In this document: positions 35,580 through 44,232 of the stretch, in pieces | How positions within the stretch are numbered: the stretch's first letter is position 1 | Layout: each line of letters opens with the position of its first letter | NCBI GenBank assembly: GCA_002067235.1 | Contig: MVQP01000005.1 | Location: 1-64,000, forward strand | Origin: Syntrophorhabdus sp. PtaB.Bin047 | GTDB lineage: Bacteria > Desulfobacterota > Syntrophorhabdia > Syntrophorhabdales > Syntrophorhabdaceae | DNA: 64,000 nt | Reading direction: 5' to 3' | Translations under genes and position numbers: made by a program | The notes under the pieces: generated by a model | Seen by the model: the letters and a program-made list of their open reading frames with translations, nothing else | Told to the model about the DNA's origin: nothing | Databases searched by the model: none

Positions 35580-36491
35580 ATGGTAAAACTCTACAACATT
35601 GTGGATTCACGGGTAACGGAATGCGTCGGCGCGGCGGAGAACATAGCCGTTTACATCAACCCCGATGAGAACGAGAGGCGCCGTCTCATCGACCAGTATC
35701 AGATAGACGAGCACACCCTTCAGTCCGCCCTTGACCCCGATGAGCTTTCCCGTATCGAGATCGAGTCGAACCACGTGGCCATCATCCTCAAGGTACCCGT
35801 TAATTATCAGGCCGAACATGCCTTCGAGTTTCTCGTTTCATCCATGGGCATGTTCCTCTTTGAGGACAAGCTTGTCATGGTGATGGCCGAAGACCTTCCC
35901 ATCTTCGACAGCAAGACCTTTACCCGTGTCAGCCGTCTTGCCGAGACGATGCTGAAGATCGTGAACTACAGTATCTTCCGTTTCCTGGAGCACTTAAGGG
36001 TCATCGACATGGTCTCCGACGAACTGGGTGAGAAGATCAGCACCTCCATGGAGAACACCTACCTCCTCAACCTCTTCGCGCTGGAGAAGAGCCTTGTGTA
36101 TTACCAGAACGCGATCAATTCCAACTCCGTCCTGATCGAGAAGATGAAGATATACACTCAGCGGATAGGGTTCACCGTCGACGACACGGAGCTCCTCGAC
36201 GACATCACCATCGAGAACACGCAATGCTACAAGCAGGCGGAGATCTATTCAAACATTCTCGCGAGCATGATGGACGCCAGGGTCTCCATCGTGAACAACA
36301 ACCTCAACATCCTGATGAAAAAGCTCACGATTGTGACCATCGCCATCATGGTTCCGACCTTCGTCGTCAGCGCCTTTTCGATGAACGTGAACTTTCCCCT
36401 GCAGAAACATCCCTTTGCTTTCTGGATAATCCTTGGCATAGCTTTCATGGCTATGCTCTCCTTCTTCTTCCTCTGGGGCAGAAAGAAGTGA
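35580..36491 (+). CDS. corA: CorA-family divalent cation transporter
   Basis: A 303-residue protein. The cytoplasmic domain is followed by two C-terminal membrane helices (about 245-265 and 275-295). The pore signature usually reads YGMN; here it is FSMN, with serine for glycine, in SAFSMNVNFP. CorA channels admit Mg2+, Co2+ or Ni2+. The ribosome site is weak, so the start is uncertain. The gene stands alone, and its small basic tail (WGRKK) is typical. The GMN change could alter selectivity; a member of the family but perhaps not a Mg2+ channel. Confidence 0.88.
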   Translation: MVKLYNIVDSRVTECVGAAENIAVYINPDENERRRLIDQYQIDEHTLQSALDPDELSRIEIESNHVAIILKVPVNYQAEHAFEFLVSSMGMFLFEDKLVMVMAEDLPIFDSKTFTRVSRLAETMLKIVNYSIFRFLEHLRVIDMVSDELGEKISTSMENTYLLNLFALEKSLVYYQNAINSNSVLIEKMKIYTQRIGFTVDDTELLDDITIENTQCYKQAEIYSNILASMMDARVSIVNNNLNILMKKLTIVTIAIMVPTFVVSAFSMNVNFPLQKHPFAFWIILGIAFMAMLSFFFLWGRKK

Positions 36492-36644
36492 CAGAAAAGA
36501 CGGTTCAGGAAGGAGAGGTCTCGGCGGGCAGAAGCGGCGTCGAGCGTCTGTTCATCTGAGGCCCGGAGCCTCCGGACTGCTTCCGATGTCCCTGCTGGAT
36601 GGCCGGCCTGATCTCGGCTACAATATAGATACAAGGAGATTATT

Positions 36645-37124
36645 GTGACGATCCAGGGGGGAAAGCGGAGCGCCGGTTTGCTGATGTACCGCCGCCGCGG
36701 CGGAGCGGTCGAGGTTCTGCTCATCCATCCCGGCGGACCATTCTGGTCCGGGAAGGATGACGGGGCCTGGAGCATCCCCAAGGGATCGATCAACCCCGGC
36801 GAGGACGAGCTCCTGGCGGCCATCCGGGAGTTCCAGGAGGAGACCGGCTTCACCGCGGAGGGAGAGTTCGTCGCCCTGCCGCCGCTCAGGCAGCCGAGCG
36901 GCAAGGTCATCGCCGTCTGGGTCTGCGAGGGAGACTGCGACCCCACGGAGATGAAGAGCAACCTCTTCTCCATGGAGTGGCCGCCGCGTTCCGGCAAGAT
37001 GGCCGAATTCCCCGAGGCCGACAGGGCCGCCTGGTTCGCGCTCCCGTCGGCGAGAACAAAGATCATCAAGGGCCAAAGAGGCTTCATCGAAGAACTGGAA
37101 CGCCTCTTGAATATCAATAGCTAA
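36645..37124 (+). CDS. NUDIX hydrolase
   Basis: A 159-residue protein from GTG 36645, with AAGGAG 6 nt upstream. The NUDIX box is complete (GSINPGEDELLAAIREFQEETGF). An N-terminal SAGLLMYRRRGGAVEVLLIHPGG segment is typical of the subgroup acting on diadenosine polyphosphates or other nucleotide derivatives. It has no operon partner. Substrate not predictable. Confidence 0.92.
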   Translation: MTIQGGKRSAGLLMYRRRGGAVEVLLIHPGGPFWSGKDDGAWSIPKGSINPGEDELLAAIREFQEETGFTAEGEFVALPPLRQPSGKVIAVWVCEGDCDPTEMKSNLFSMEWPPRSGKMAEFPEADRAAWFALPSARTKIIKGQRGFIEELERLLNINS

Positions 37125-37290
37125 CAGGCCTTCTGGACAGCCCGTATCCTTCCCGAGACCCTCACGCACCGCCAGCGTCAAGCCACGCGCTCGAGCCCCG
37201 GGAGTCAGCTTGTTCTAGAGGTTCTGCGTGTCTTTGCCTGAAACCGGGAACTTGAAACCTGAAACCATCTCTTATTCCTGAAACCTGTTT

Positions 37291-37554
37291 CTACCCCAAA
37301 AACTCCTTCAGGAGGGCGTCGATCTGGTCCTGGGAGAGACTTTCGTTGTCAGAGGGGGGGCTGGTGGGTGCGGCCTCCTGGGGTTCCGGTGTGATGTTGA
37401 CACCGAGCGCTTCGAGATCGGCCATGAGCTTGTCGAGGTCGGTTTGCTGGGTCTGCGTCTGTTTGAGGTCGGACTGTCGTGCGGACTGTGGGGCCTCGGG
37501 GGGTTCGAGGCCGGCAAAGAGCGCGTCGAGATCGGATTGGGAAAGTTCGGCCAT
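37291..37554 (-). CDS. Small acidic protein with three FliM-like [L/Q]xxDLDALF motifs
   Basis: An 87-residue acidic, probably disordered protein. ELSQSDLDALFAGL (about 3-16), QQTDLDKLMADLEAL (about 36-50) and SLSQDQIDALLKEFL (about 72-86) repeat the SQxxIDALL motif that forms the CheY-binding N-terminus of FliM. The linkers are rich in Gln, Pro and Ser. No flagellar or chemotaxis gene is in the window. It might bind CheY-like receiver domains, but this is only motif similarity. It is flanked by intergenic CTGAAACC repeats. Confidence 0.7.
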   Translation of the reverse strand: MAELSQSDLDALFAGLEPPEAPQSARQSDLKQTQTQQTDLDKLMADLEALGVNITPEPQEAAPTSPPSDNESLSQDQIDALLKEFLG

Positions 37555-37695
37555 AAGTCCTCTAACGCCCCGGACGGGCTATGATGTATTATCGGCACAA
37601 CGGGGGGAAATATAGGGGAAAATCGCTACCGGGCGGGTGCGGGTGATTGCATTTGTGATCTTTTGGAGGTATTATACAGCGGAGTGAACAAGAAA

Positions 37696-39357
37696 ATGAA
37701 ACGCCTTTTGCTCGCAGCGATCTTCTTCCTCTTCTTCTTCCCCCTCTGCGCCGCGGCTCAGGAGTGCCTGGATTGTCATGAGAAATACCAGAAGGTGGAC
37801 CACGCAAAGGTCAAATGTGTTGCCTGCCACAGCGACGCGAAGGACCTGCCACACCCGGAAAAGCTGAAGAAACCGGAGTGCCTGTCATGCCACGGGGACG
37901 CCGTCAAGCAGCATGATGCCAGCGTGCACGCCGGCAAGGGCCTGAAGTGCAAGTCCTGCCACAATGTTCATACCCCCCGGCAGGAAACGAAGAAATGCGC
38001 CTCCTGTCACGCGTCCCCGGCCCACAGGAAGCTCCCCTCAGCGCGAAAACACCTGACGGAACTGAGCTGTCTCGGATGTCACGCAAAGAACCCGCAGGGG
38101 CATATAGACGTGAAGGCGGAGTTGAAGCAGTCGATCACCCGGGACACTCTAGACAAGGATGGAAACGGGTCCGTCGATGAAAGGGAGTGGAAGGACTTTC
38201 TCGTCCACACCCAGTCGGTGGTGGGGGATGGCTACAGGATCAAGAGGTCCTATTCCGCGACCGGCAACGCCCACGCCGTCGGCCCGTCGGCCATGTCCTG
38301 CAACGGCTGCCATGTGGAGAACAAGGTGTTCCACAAGGCGACACTGGAAGTCAACGCCAGGGGACAGAGGATCAAAATGGCCCTTGATCCCCACAGTGTC
38401 ATCCCCCGTTTGCCCGTTGTCGATCTCTATCGCCTCACCGCCCACGGGAAGGGCGGGGTGGCATGCGCCGACTGTCACGTATCACAGAAGCGGATCGACG
38501 ATCATGTCTGCGCGAAATGCCATGACAAGGTCTACAATGTCTACAAGGGGACGAAGCACGCGAAGGGAGGAGCGGCAAAATGCACCGATTGCCACGATCC
38601 CCACAAGGTAAAGACATACCGGGAGCTGGGTACGTCGGAGCGGATGGCCGTGTGCGTACGCTGCCACGGGAACTACATGAAGCATCACCGGTGGCTGCCC
38701 CATGCGGAACTCCACTTCATGTACCTCGAGTGTTCCACCTGCCACAGTCCGCGCTCCAGGAAAGGCATGGTTTTCAACGTCAACGTCGACGGAAAGGACG
38801 GCAGGAGACGCCTTACCCGTGATGATATCATAGCCGCCTTCGGCGGAACGAAACAGACCAAAGACCTTATCGACGCGAACGCCGATGACCGTATAGTCCC
38901 CTCGGAGATCATTCCCTTCTTCGAAGACCTGGGAAGGACGACAAAAGGTACGGTGGGCGTCGAAGGCTCAATCGCTGTCACGGATATCCACCATGACTAT
39001 TCAGAGGTGCAGAAGAGGGACAAGGTCTGCACAACCTGTCACTCCAATGACGCGCCTTTCTATCAATCCATGTACCTTGTGCTGCCGGAGACGGAGGGCC
39101 TCTTCTACATGCCGGTGAAAGGGACGGTCCTCGCGGCCATGCCGTCTTCGATCGCCCTCAACTTCTTCCTTCTCGGCGAGACGAAGGCGCGGTGGACCGA
39201 CATAAGGACGCTCGTCGGGGCACGGGGTGAGGCGCGCGGTGAGATCGTGAAGGAACTGGGGTTCAAGTGGATCGACATTGTCGGGTTCTTCCTCTCCCTT
39301 GCGGTGTTGTTCTTTGTTTGCGTCCATATCGTCCTGAGGGTGGTGTTCAAACGATGA
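37696..39357 (+). CDS. Multihaem cytochrome c (13 CxxCH) with EF-hand motifs and a C-terminal anchor
   Basis: The start is set at ATG 37696 (553 residues); a GTG 12 nt earlier is possible. A signal peptide (LLLAAIFFLFFFPLCAAA) leads into 13 CxxCH haem-binding motifs. Two EF-hand-like loops interrupt them: DKDGNGSVDEREW (about residue 153) and DANADDRIVPSEI (about 396). A C-terminal helix (IDIVGFFLSLAVLFFVCVHIVL) anchors it to the membrane. The stop overlaps the start of a cytochrome b gene by 4 bp, so the pair may form a quinol-linked electron conduit. Calcium control of conductivity is speculative. Confidence 0.9.
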   Translation: MKRLLLAAIFFLFFFPLCAAAQECLDCHEKYQKVDHAKVKCVACHSDAKDLPHPEKLKKPECLSCHGDAVKQHDASVHAGKGLKCKSCHNVHTPRQETKKCASCHASPAHRKLPSARKHLTELSCLGCHAKNPQGHIDVKAELKQSITRDTLDKDGNGSVDEREWKDFLVHTQSVVGDGYRIKRSYSATGNAHAVGPSAMSCNGCHVENKVFHKATLEVNARGQRIKMALDPHSVIPRLPVVDLYRLTAHGKGGVACADCHVSQKRIDDHVCAKCHDKVYNVYKGTKHAKGGAAKCTDCHDPHKVKTYRELGTSERMAVCVRCHGNYMKHHRWLPHAELHFMYLECSTCHSPRSRKGMVFNVNVDGKDGRRRLTRDDIIAAFGGTKQTKDLIDANADDRIVPSEIIPFFEDLGRTTKGTVGVEGSIAVTDIHHDYSEVQKRDKVCTTCHSNDAPFYQSMYLVLPETEGLFYMPVKGTVLAAMPSSIALNFFLLGETKARWTDIRTLVGARGEARGEIVKELGFKWIDIVGFFLSLAVLFFVCVHIVLRVVFKR

Positions 39358-39968
39358 CAAACAATGCTGTTCCCCTTCATCCCCTTCTTATCCGTATCTG
39401 GCACTGGGCGAACGCCTTTCTCATTTTTGTCCTTGTCGTCACGGGGGCCCAGTTGCGCTTTACGGACCTTGCCATCATCCCGGACTACGCGTTGGTGGTG
39501 GCCCTGCACAAGTATGCCGGATACGTCCTGACGTTGTTCTTTCTCTTCTGGATCGCCGCATACGTCATCGTGGGAGGCTTTACGGCCCATTACGTCATCT
39601 CTCTCAAGGACATAAGGTCCATTCCCCGTCAACTGTCCTACTACATCCACGGTCTCTTCCAGGGCAGCCCGAATCCTTTCGTGCCCTCTCCGGAATCCAG
39701 GTTCAACGCTATGCAGAAGCTGGCTTATTCCTTCATCATGATCATCGCGATGCCGATCATCATCATCACGGGAATAGTCTTCGGCAACATAATGGATTTT
39801 TACGGCATTATCCGCGCCACAGGCGGGATCCGCGTCCTCGATGCCATCCACGTGGTCGTTGGATACATCTTCCTCATCTATCTCATCGTCCACCTGTACA
39901 TGGCGACCCTGGGCAAAACCCCCTTCTCCCACACGAAGGCGATGTTCACGGGCCGGGAAGAAGAATAA
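39354..39968 (+). CDS. Membrane cytochrome b (b561/formate dehydrogenase gamma-like)
   Basis: The start is set at ATG 39354 (204 residues), overlapping the cytochrome c stop by 4 bp; the longer frame runs within the upstream gene. Four membrane helices are visible, with histidines suited to bind two haems b (HPLLIRIWHWANAF, LHKYAGYVLT, IHVVVGYIFLIYLIVH). This type of cytochrome b connects a periplasmic redox partner to the quinone pool, here most likely the 13-haem cytochrome. It is followed by a long inverted repeat. Confidence 0.87.
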   Translation: MTNNAVPLHPLLIRIWHWANAFLIFVLVVTGAQLRFTDLAIIPDYALVVALHKYAGYVLTLFFLFWIAAYVIVGGFTAHYVISLKDIRSIPRQLSYYIHGLFQGSPNPFVPSPESRFNAMQKLAYSFIMIIAMPIIIITGIVFGNIMDFYGIIRATGGIRVLDAIHVVVGYIFLIYLIVHLYMATLGKTPFSHTKAMFTGREEE

Positions 39969-39970
39969 GG

Positions 39971-40091
39971 ACCGTCTCAGGTCTCACGTTTCAGGTCCCA
40001 GGTTAAGGACCAGGGCACCTGAGATTACTGAAACCCGGAAACGGTTTCTATTTCTTTTGCCTGAGACCTGAAACGTGAGACCTGAGACGGT
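39971..40091. repeat. Long perfect inverted repeat after the cytochrome genes
   Basis: Two perfect 27-bp arms (39971-39997 and 40065-40091) flank a 67-bp spacer. The arms consist of variations on GTCTCAGGTCTCACG/GAAACGTGAG. The spacer itself contains CTGAAACCCGG, a motif seen in other gaps of this window. The transcript would form a stable hairpin and may end or stabilise the cytochrome mRNA. Confidence 0.85.
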
Positions 40092-40143
40092 CTTCCCCGT
40101 CTTCCCTGTTTTTCCTGCCCTAAAGATGATATGATGTTTGCCT

Positions 40144-41088
40144 ATGGGGCTTACCGGTATTGACAATACGGGGGTCAAGCTTATCATGGTCGGAGGAAAG
40201 GGCGGCGTGGGCAAGACGACCTGCGCGTCGGCGATCGCCCTGAAAATGGCCAAGGAGGGGAGGAAGGTGCTCATCATCACGAGCGACCCGGCCCCCTCTC
40301 TTTCGGACATCTTCGAGAAGGAGATAGGCGACAGGGAGACCCGGATAGATGACACGCTTGAGCTTTACGGCCTGGAGGTCTCCTCCGACATCGTCCTTGC
40401 GCGGTGGAAGGAGCGTTTCGGGCCGGAGATCTACGAGGTGGTCTCCTCCTTTGCCAGCGTTGACTACGATTTTGTCGAATACATAGGAACCGCCCCCGGG
40501 ATAGAAGAGGAGTACATGCTCAGTTTCATCATGGAGCTCGTGGAAGGCGGGAGCTACGACGTGGTCGTGTGGGACACGGCCCCCGCGGGACATACCCTGA
40601 GACTTCTCAAGCTGCCGCAGCTCTTCCTGTCGCACATGGAGGCGGCGACGAAGTTCTACATGAACATGTACGGTTACATCGAAAAGGTGAAGGACACGGT
40701 GCGCCTCAAGGAATCCAAGAAGACGCTCCTGCAGATAATCGCGGGCTGGGAGGCCCTTTCCGAGCGCATCGTGGAGTTCATCAGGGACGGGGCATCCGTC
40801 AAGTACCTCATCGTCACCATCCCCGAGGCCCTCGGGGTGAAGATGACGAACCGGGTCATCGGCGAGCTCGAACAGAACCGTCTTGCCGTCGAGAATATTG
40901 TCATCAACAACGTAGTGCGGGAGGCCGACTGCGAGTTCCACCGCCTCCGCAAGGCCATGCAGGAACACTATATCGAGGAGTTGAGACGGACGTACGGGGA
41001 CAAGACCCTGACCTTCCTGTACCTCGCGGCCCACGAGATAAAGGGCATGGAAAGAATAGCGGGCGTCACCAGGTCGCTCTTCGGATAG
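40144..41088 (+). CDS. ArsA/GET3-like ATPase
   Basis: A 314-residue protein from ATG 40144 (a TTG 6 nt earlier is possible). The deviant P-loop GGKGGVGKTT is at the N-terminus, with switch segments TSDPAPSLSDIFEKEIG and DTAPAGHTLRLLKLP typical of the ArsA family. Cysteine metal-binding sites of classical ArsA are not evident. Bacterial homologues have unclear roles in protein targeting or metal resistance. It precedes rsmD by 5 bp, forming the head of a mixed housekeeping operon. Confidence 0.88.
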   Translation: MGLTGIDNTGVKLIMVGGKGGVGKTTCASAIALKMAKEGRKVLIITSDPAPSLSDIFEKEIGDRETRIDDTLELYGLEVSSDIVLARWKERFGPEIYEVVSSFASVDYDFVEYIGTAPGIEEEYMLSFIMELVEGGSYDVVVWDTAPAGHTLRLLKLPQLFLSHMEAATKFYMNMYGYIEKVKDTVRLKESKKTLLQIIAGWEALSERIVEFIRDGASVKYLIVTIPEALGVKMTNRVIGELEQNRLAVENIVINNVVREADCEFHRLRKAMQEHYIEELRRTYGDKTLTFLYLAAHEIKGMERIAGVTRSLFG

Positions 41089-41093
41089 GACCC

Positions 41094-41669
41094 ATGGCGA
41101 CGCTGCGCATAACGGGAGGAAGGCTCAAAGGGATGTCGATCGGTGTCCTGCCGGGGGATGTGGCGCGGTACACGTCCTCCAAGGTCAGAGAGGCCCTTTT
41201 CAACATGATCGGCGACGTGGAAGGTCTGTCCGTCCTCGATCTTTTCGCCGGCTCCGGCTCCTTCTCCATAGAGGCGCTGAGCCGGGGGGCGGCCTCGGCG
41301 ACACTCGTTGAGGCGAACAGGAAGATGACGGACCTTGTCGGCAAGAACCTCGCCAGGACGGGATTAAATAAGTATTGCCAAGTGTTACATATGGATGTAA
41401 GATATGCAGTCCCTTTGCTCTATGGCAGGAAGTGCATGTACGATGTGATCTTCATGGATCCTCCTTACGAAATGGGATATGTGACCCGCACAATGACACT
41501 TCTTGATGAACATCCACTCCGGAATTCCGACACAATTACCATAGCCGAATATTCCAGACGGGAAAGTGATTGCCTGTCCCTTTTCGAAGGACTCGAAGGA
41601 GCAAGGACGAGGAAATATGGCGACACAATGATCTCGTTGTTCAGAGACCCAAGAAACCCCGGAGCTTAA
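41094..41669 (+). CDS. rsmD: 16S rRNA (guanine-966-N2)-methyltransferase RsmD
   Basis: The start is set at ATG 41094 (191 residues), 5 bp after the ArsA-like gene. The SAM-binding segment VLDLFAGSGSFSIEALSRGA and the catalytic motif DPPY (FMDPPYEMGY) match RsmD, which methylates G966 of 16S rRNA. TSSKVREALFNMIGD near the N-terminus is family-typical. It is followed by coaD, a frequent arrangement. Confidence 0.95.
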   Translation: MATLRITGGRLKGMSIGVLPGDVARYTSSKVREALFNMIGDVEGLSVLDLFAGSGSFSIEALSRGAASATLVEANRKMTDLVGKNLARTGLNKYCQVLHMDVRYAVPLLYGRKCMYDVIFMDPPYEMGYVTRTMTLLDEHPLRNSDTITIAEYSRRESDCLSLFEGLEGARTRKYGDTMISLFRDPRNPGA

Positions 41670-41678
41670 GGAGACACC

Positions 41679-42167
41679 ATGAAAGAGACGCTCGCAGTGT
41701 ATCCCGGTTCATTCGACCCCGTGACCTTTGGCCATCTCGACATCCTCGCGAGGGGACTCGAACTTTTCGACAAGGTTATAATCGCCATCGCCTACAACAT
41801 CGAGAAACAGGGACTCTTCACGTTTGAGGAGCGCAAGGACCTCATCCAGCAGTCCATCAACGGGAACACTGATGTCATCATCGACAGCTTCGACGGTTTG
41901 CTCATCGACTACGTAAAGAAGGTGAACGCCCGTTTCGTCATCAGGGGCCTGCGTGCCATGAGCGACTTTGAGTACGAGTTTCAGATGGCATCCATCAACA
42001 GGACCCTCAACCCCGGGATGGATACCCTTTTCATGATGACCAGCAAGGATTATTTTTTCATCAGCTCGAGAACGATCAAGGAAGTCGCCGCGTTCCATGG
42101 TTCCGTCTCCAGTTTTGTCCCCGCTCCCGTTGAAAAACGACTCAAGGAGATCTTCGAAAAGCGATGA
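41679..42167 (+). CDS. coaD: Phosphopantetheine adenylyltransferase
   Basis: A 162-residue protein with the nucleotidyltransferase motif PGSFDPVTFGHLDIL (HxGH-type, GHLD) and the ISSRTIKEVAA motif. It makes dephospho-CoA from 4'-phosphopantetheine and ATP in CoA synthesis. AAGGAGACACC precedes the ATG. Its stop overlaps the next gene by 4 bp. coaBC, another CoA gene, is further down the same gene string. Confidence 0.97.
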   Translation: MKETLAVYPGSFDPVTFGHLDILARGLELFDKVIIAIAYNIEKQGLFTFEERKDLIQQSINGNTDVIIDSFDGLLIDYVKKVNARFVIRGLRAMSDFEYEFQMASINRTLNPGMDTLFMMTSKDYFFISSRTIKEVAAFHGSVSSFVPAPVEKRLKEIFEKR

Positions 42168-43453
42168 AGAGACCGTGTTTCATCATTGCGCTCATCGGCG
42201 CAGTCGTTCTTTTCGCATCCTTCTCCCACGCAAAAGATGTGTACACGGTCCGCATACAGGGCGCCATCAACCCTCCCGTGGCGGGCTTTCTGGGGGAATG
42301 TGTTGAGAAGGCCGGCAAGGCCGATGCCGAGGCCCTTGTGGTCCTTCTCGATACACCGGGGGGGCTCGATTCCTCCATGCGGGACATCGTAAAGGAAATA
42401 ATGGACGCACCCGTTCCCGTCATCGTCTATGTCGCTCCGCCAGGGGCGAGAGCGGCTTCGGCGGGGGCCATCATCCTTCTGGCCTCGCATGTGGCGGCGA
42501 TGGCCCCCGGAACCAACGCGGGCGCTGCTCATCCCGTGAGCATCGGCAAGGAAAAGCAAGACGAAGTGATGATGAAGAAGGTGGTCAGCGACGCGGAGGC
42601 GTATTCGAAGAGCATTGCGGCGAAGCGCGGAAGGAGTGTCGATTTCGCGGCAAAGGCGGTCACGGAGAGCATCTCGATAACCGCAAAGGAAGCCCTTGCC
42701 AGGAAGGTCATCGATGTCGTGGCCGATTCCACGGACGACCTTCTGGCGCAGATAGACGGAAGAACGGTGGAGACCAGGAAGGGAAAGGTCGTGCTCCGCA
42801 CGAAGGGGGCAAAGAAGGTGGAGATCGCGATGCCCTTCAAGTTCCGGTTCCTTGCCTACGTGAGCGACCCCAATGTTGCGTATATACTCATGATGATCGG
42901 GATCTACGGTATCCTTTTCGAGTTCTACAGCCCGGGCACCATATTCCCCGGCGTCATCGGGGGCATTTCCCTCATCCTGGCGCTCTATGCTTTTCAGGCG
43001 ATACCGATCAGTTTTGCCGGGCTTGCATTGATCCTCCTGGGTATCGTATTCTTTATCCTGGAGGTCAAGATAGTCAGCCACGGACTTTTGGGCATCGCGG
43101 GCATCGTGTCCGTCGTCATCGGTTCGGTCATGCTTGTCGACCTTCCGGGCAGCCCGCTCGCCATATCATTCACGACCATCCTCATCGTCGCCATCATTTC
43201 GGCGATATTTGTCTTCGGCATACTTTCATTTGCCGTAAAGGCGCAGTTGTCCAGGGTGAAGACCGGCTCCGAGGGGTTGAAGGGCGAGACGGGGACGGCG
43301 AAGACCAGCATCGCGCCCGGGGGTGGAGGAAAGGTCATGGTGCACGGCGAGCTCTGGAAGGCCCGCAGTGACGAGGCGATAGGTGAAGGCGACGAGGTCG
43401 TCGTCACCGCCGTTGAGGGACTCATCGTCGAGGTGAGGAAGAAAGGAGGGTAG
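42164..43453 (+). CDS. NfeD-family membrane protease (long form)
   Basis: A 429-residue protein: signal peptide (about 1-23), ClpP-like serine protease domain (catalytic Ser in [15 protein letters not shown], and a following Lys region), four to five membrane helices (about 235-365) and a C-terminal OB-like NfeD domain. Long NfeD proteins pair with SPFH proteins, and a slipin gene follows 5 bp later. The pair is thought to act in membrane quality control. Start at ATG overlapping coaD. Confidence 0.92.
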   Translation: MKRPCFIIALIGAVVLFASFSHAKDVYTVRIQGAINPPVAGFLGECVEKAGKADAEALVVLLDTPGGLDSSMRDIVKEIMDAPVPVIVYVAPPGARAASAGAIILLASHVAAMAPGTNAGAAHPVSIGKEKQDEVMMKKVVSDAEAYSKSIAAKRGRSVDFAAKAVTESISITAKEALARKVIDVVADSTDDLLAQIDGRTVETRKGKVVLRTKGAKKVEIAMPFKFRFLAYVSDPNVAYILMMIGIYGILFEFYSPGTIFPGVIGGISLILALYAFQAIPISFAGLALILLGIVFFILEVKIVSHGLLGIAGIVSVVIGSVMLVDLPGSPLAISFTTILIVAIISAIFVFGILSFAVKAQLSRVKTGSEGLKGETGTAKTSIAPGGGGKVMVHGELWKARSDEAIGEGDEVVVTAVEGLIVEVRKKGG

Positions 43454-43457
43454 CAGC

Positions 43458-44213
43458 ATGTTTTCCATTCCGATCCTGTTTGTCGTCGTTATCGTCGTAT
43501 TCTTTCTTTTCAGTGCCATCAAGATACTGAACGAATATGAAAGGGGCGTGATCTTCAGGCTGGGGAGGGTGCTCGGCACGCCGAAAGGGCCGGGGCTCAT
43601 CATCCTTATCCCCATCATCGACCGCATGGTGAAGGTGAGCCTGAGGACCGTCGTCCTCGACATACCCCCCCAGGACGTCATAACCCGCGACAACGTTTCC
43701 ATCAAGGTGAACGCCGTGGTCTATTTCCGCGTTGTCGACCCCTTGAAGTCCATTATCGATGTGGAGAACTATCTCTACGCGACGAGCCAGCTTTCCCAGA
43801 CCACCTTAAGAAGCGTGCTGGGGCAGGCCGAGCTCGACGACCTGCTCTCGCACCGTGAGAAGCTGAACGAGAGGCTCCAGGAGATCCTCGATACCCATAC
43901 GGAACCCTGGGGCATCAAGGTGTCGAACGTCGAGGTGAAGAACGTGGATCTCCCGCAGGAGATGCAGAGGGCCATCGCCCGCCAGGCGGAGGCGGAAAGG
44001 GAGAGAAGGGCGAAGGTCATCGGTGCCGAAGGTGAATACCAGGCGGCGACGAAGCTGGCGGAGGCATCGGACATCCTTTCCAAGAACCCGATGTCGCTGC
44101 AGCTGCGCTACCTTCAGACACTGATAGAGATATCGACGGAAAAGAACTCGACCATAGTCTTTCCGTTGCCCATAGACATCGTCAAGATGTTCATGGACAG
44201 ATTAGGAAAATAG
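43458..44213 (+). CDS. Slipin/stomatin-like SPFH protein
   Basis: A 251-residue protein. An N-terminal membrane segment ([21 protein letters not shown]) is followed by an SPFH domain ([28 protein letters not shown]) and a coiled-coil region ([28 protein letters not shown]). It is the usual partner of long NfeD, encoded just upstream, in oligomeric membrane microdomain complexes. GAGGGTAGCAG precedes the ATG. Confidence 0.95.
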   Translation: MFSIPILFVVVIVVFFLFSAIKILNEYERGVIFRLGRVLGTPKGPGLIILIPIIDRMVKVSLRTVVLDIPPQDVITRDNVSIKVNAVVYFRVVDPLKSIIDVENYLYATSQLSQTTLRSVLGQAELDDLLSHREKLNERLQEILDTHTEPWGIKVSNVEVKNVDLPQEMQRAIARQAEAERERRAKVIGAEGEYQAATKLAEASDILSKNPMSLQLRYLQTLIEISTEKNSTIVFPLPIDIVKMFMDRLGK

Positions 44214-44232
44214 TGCAAGGAACCGGGAGGAT

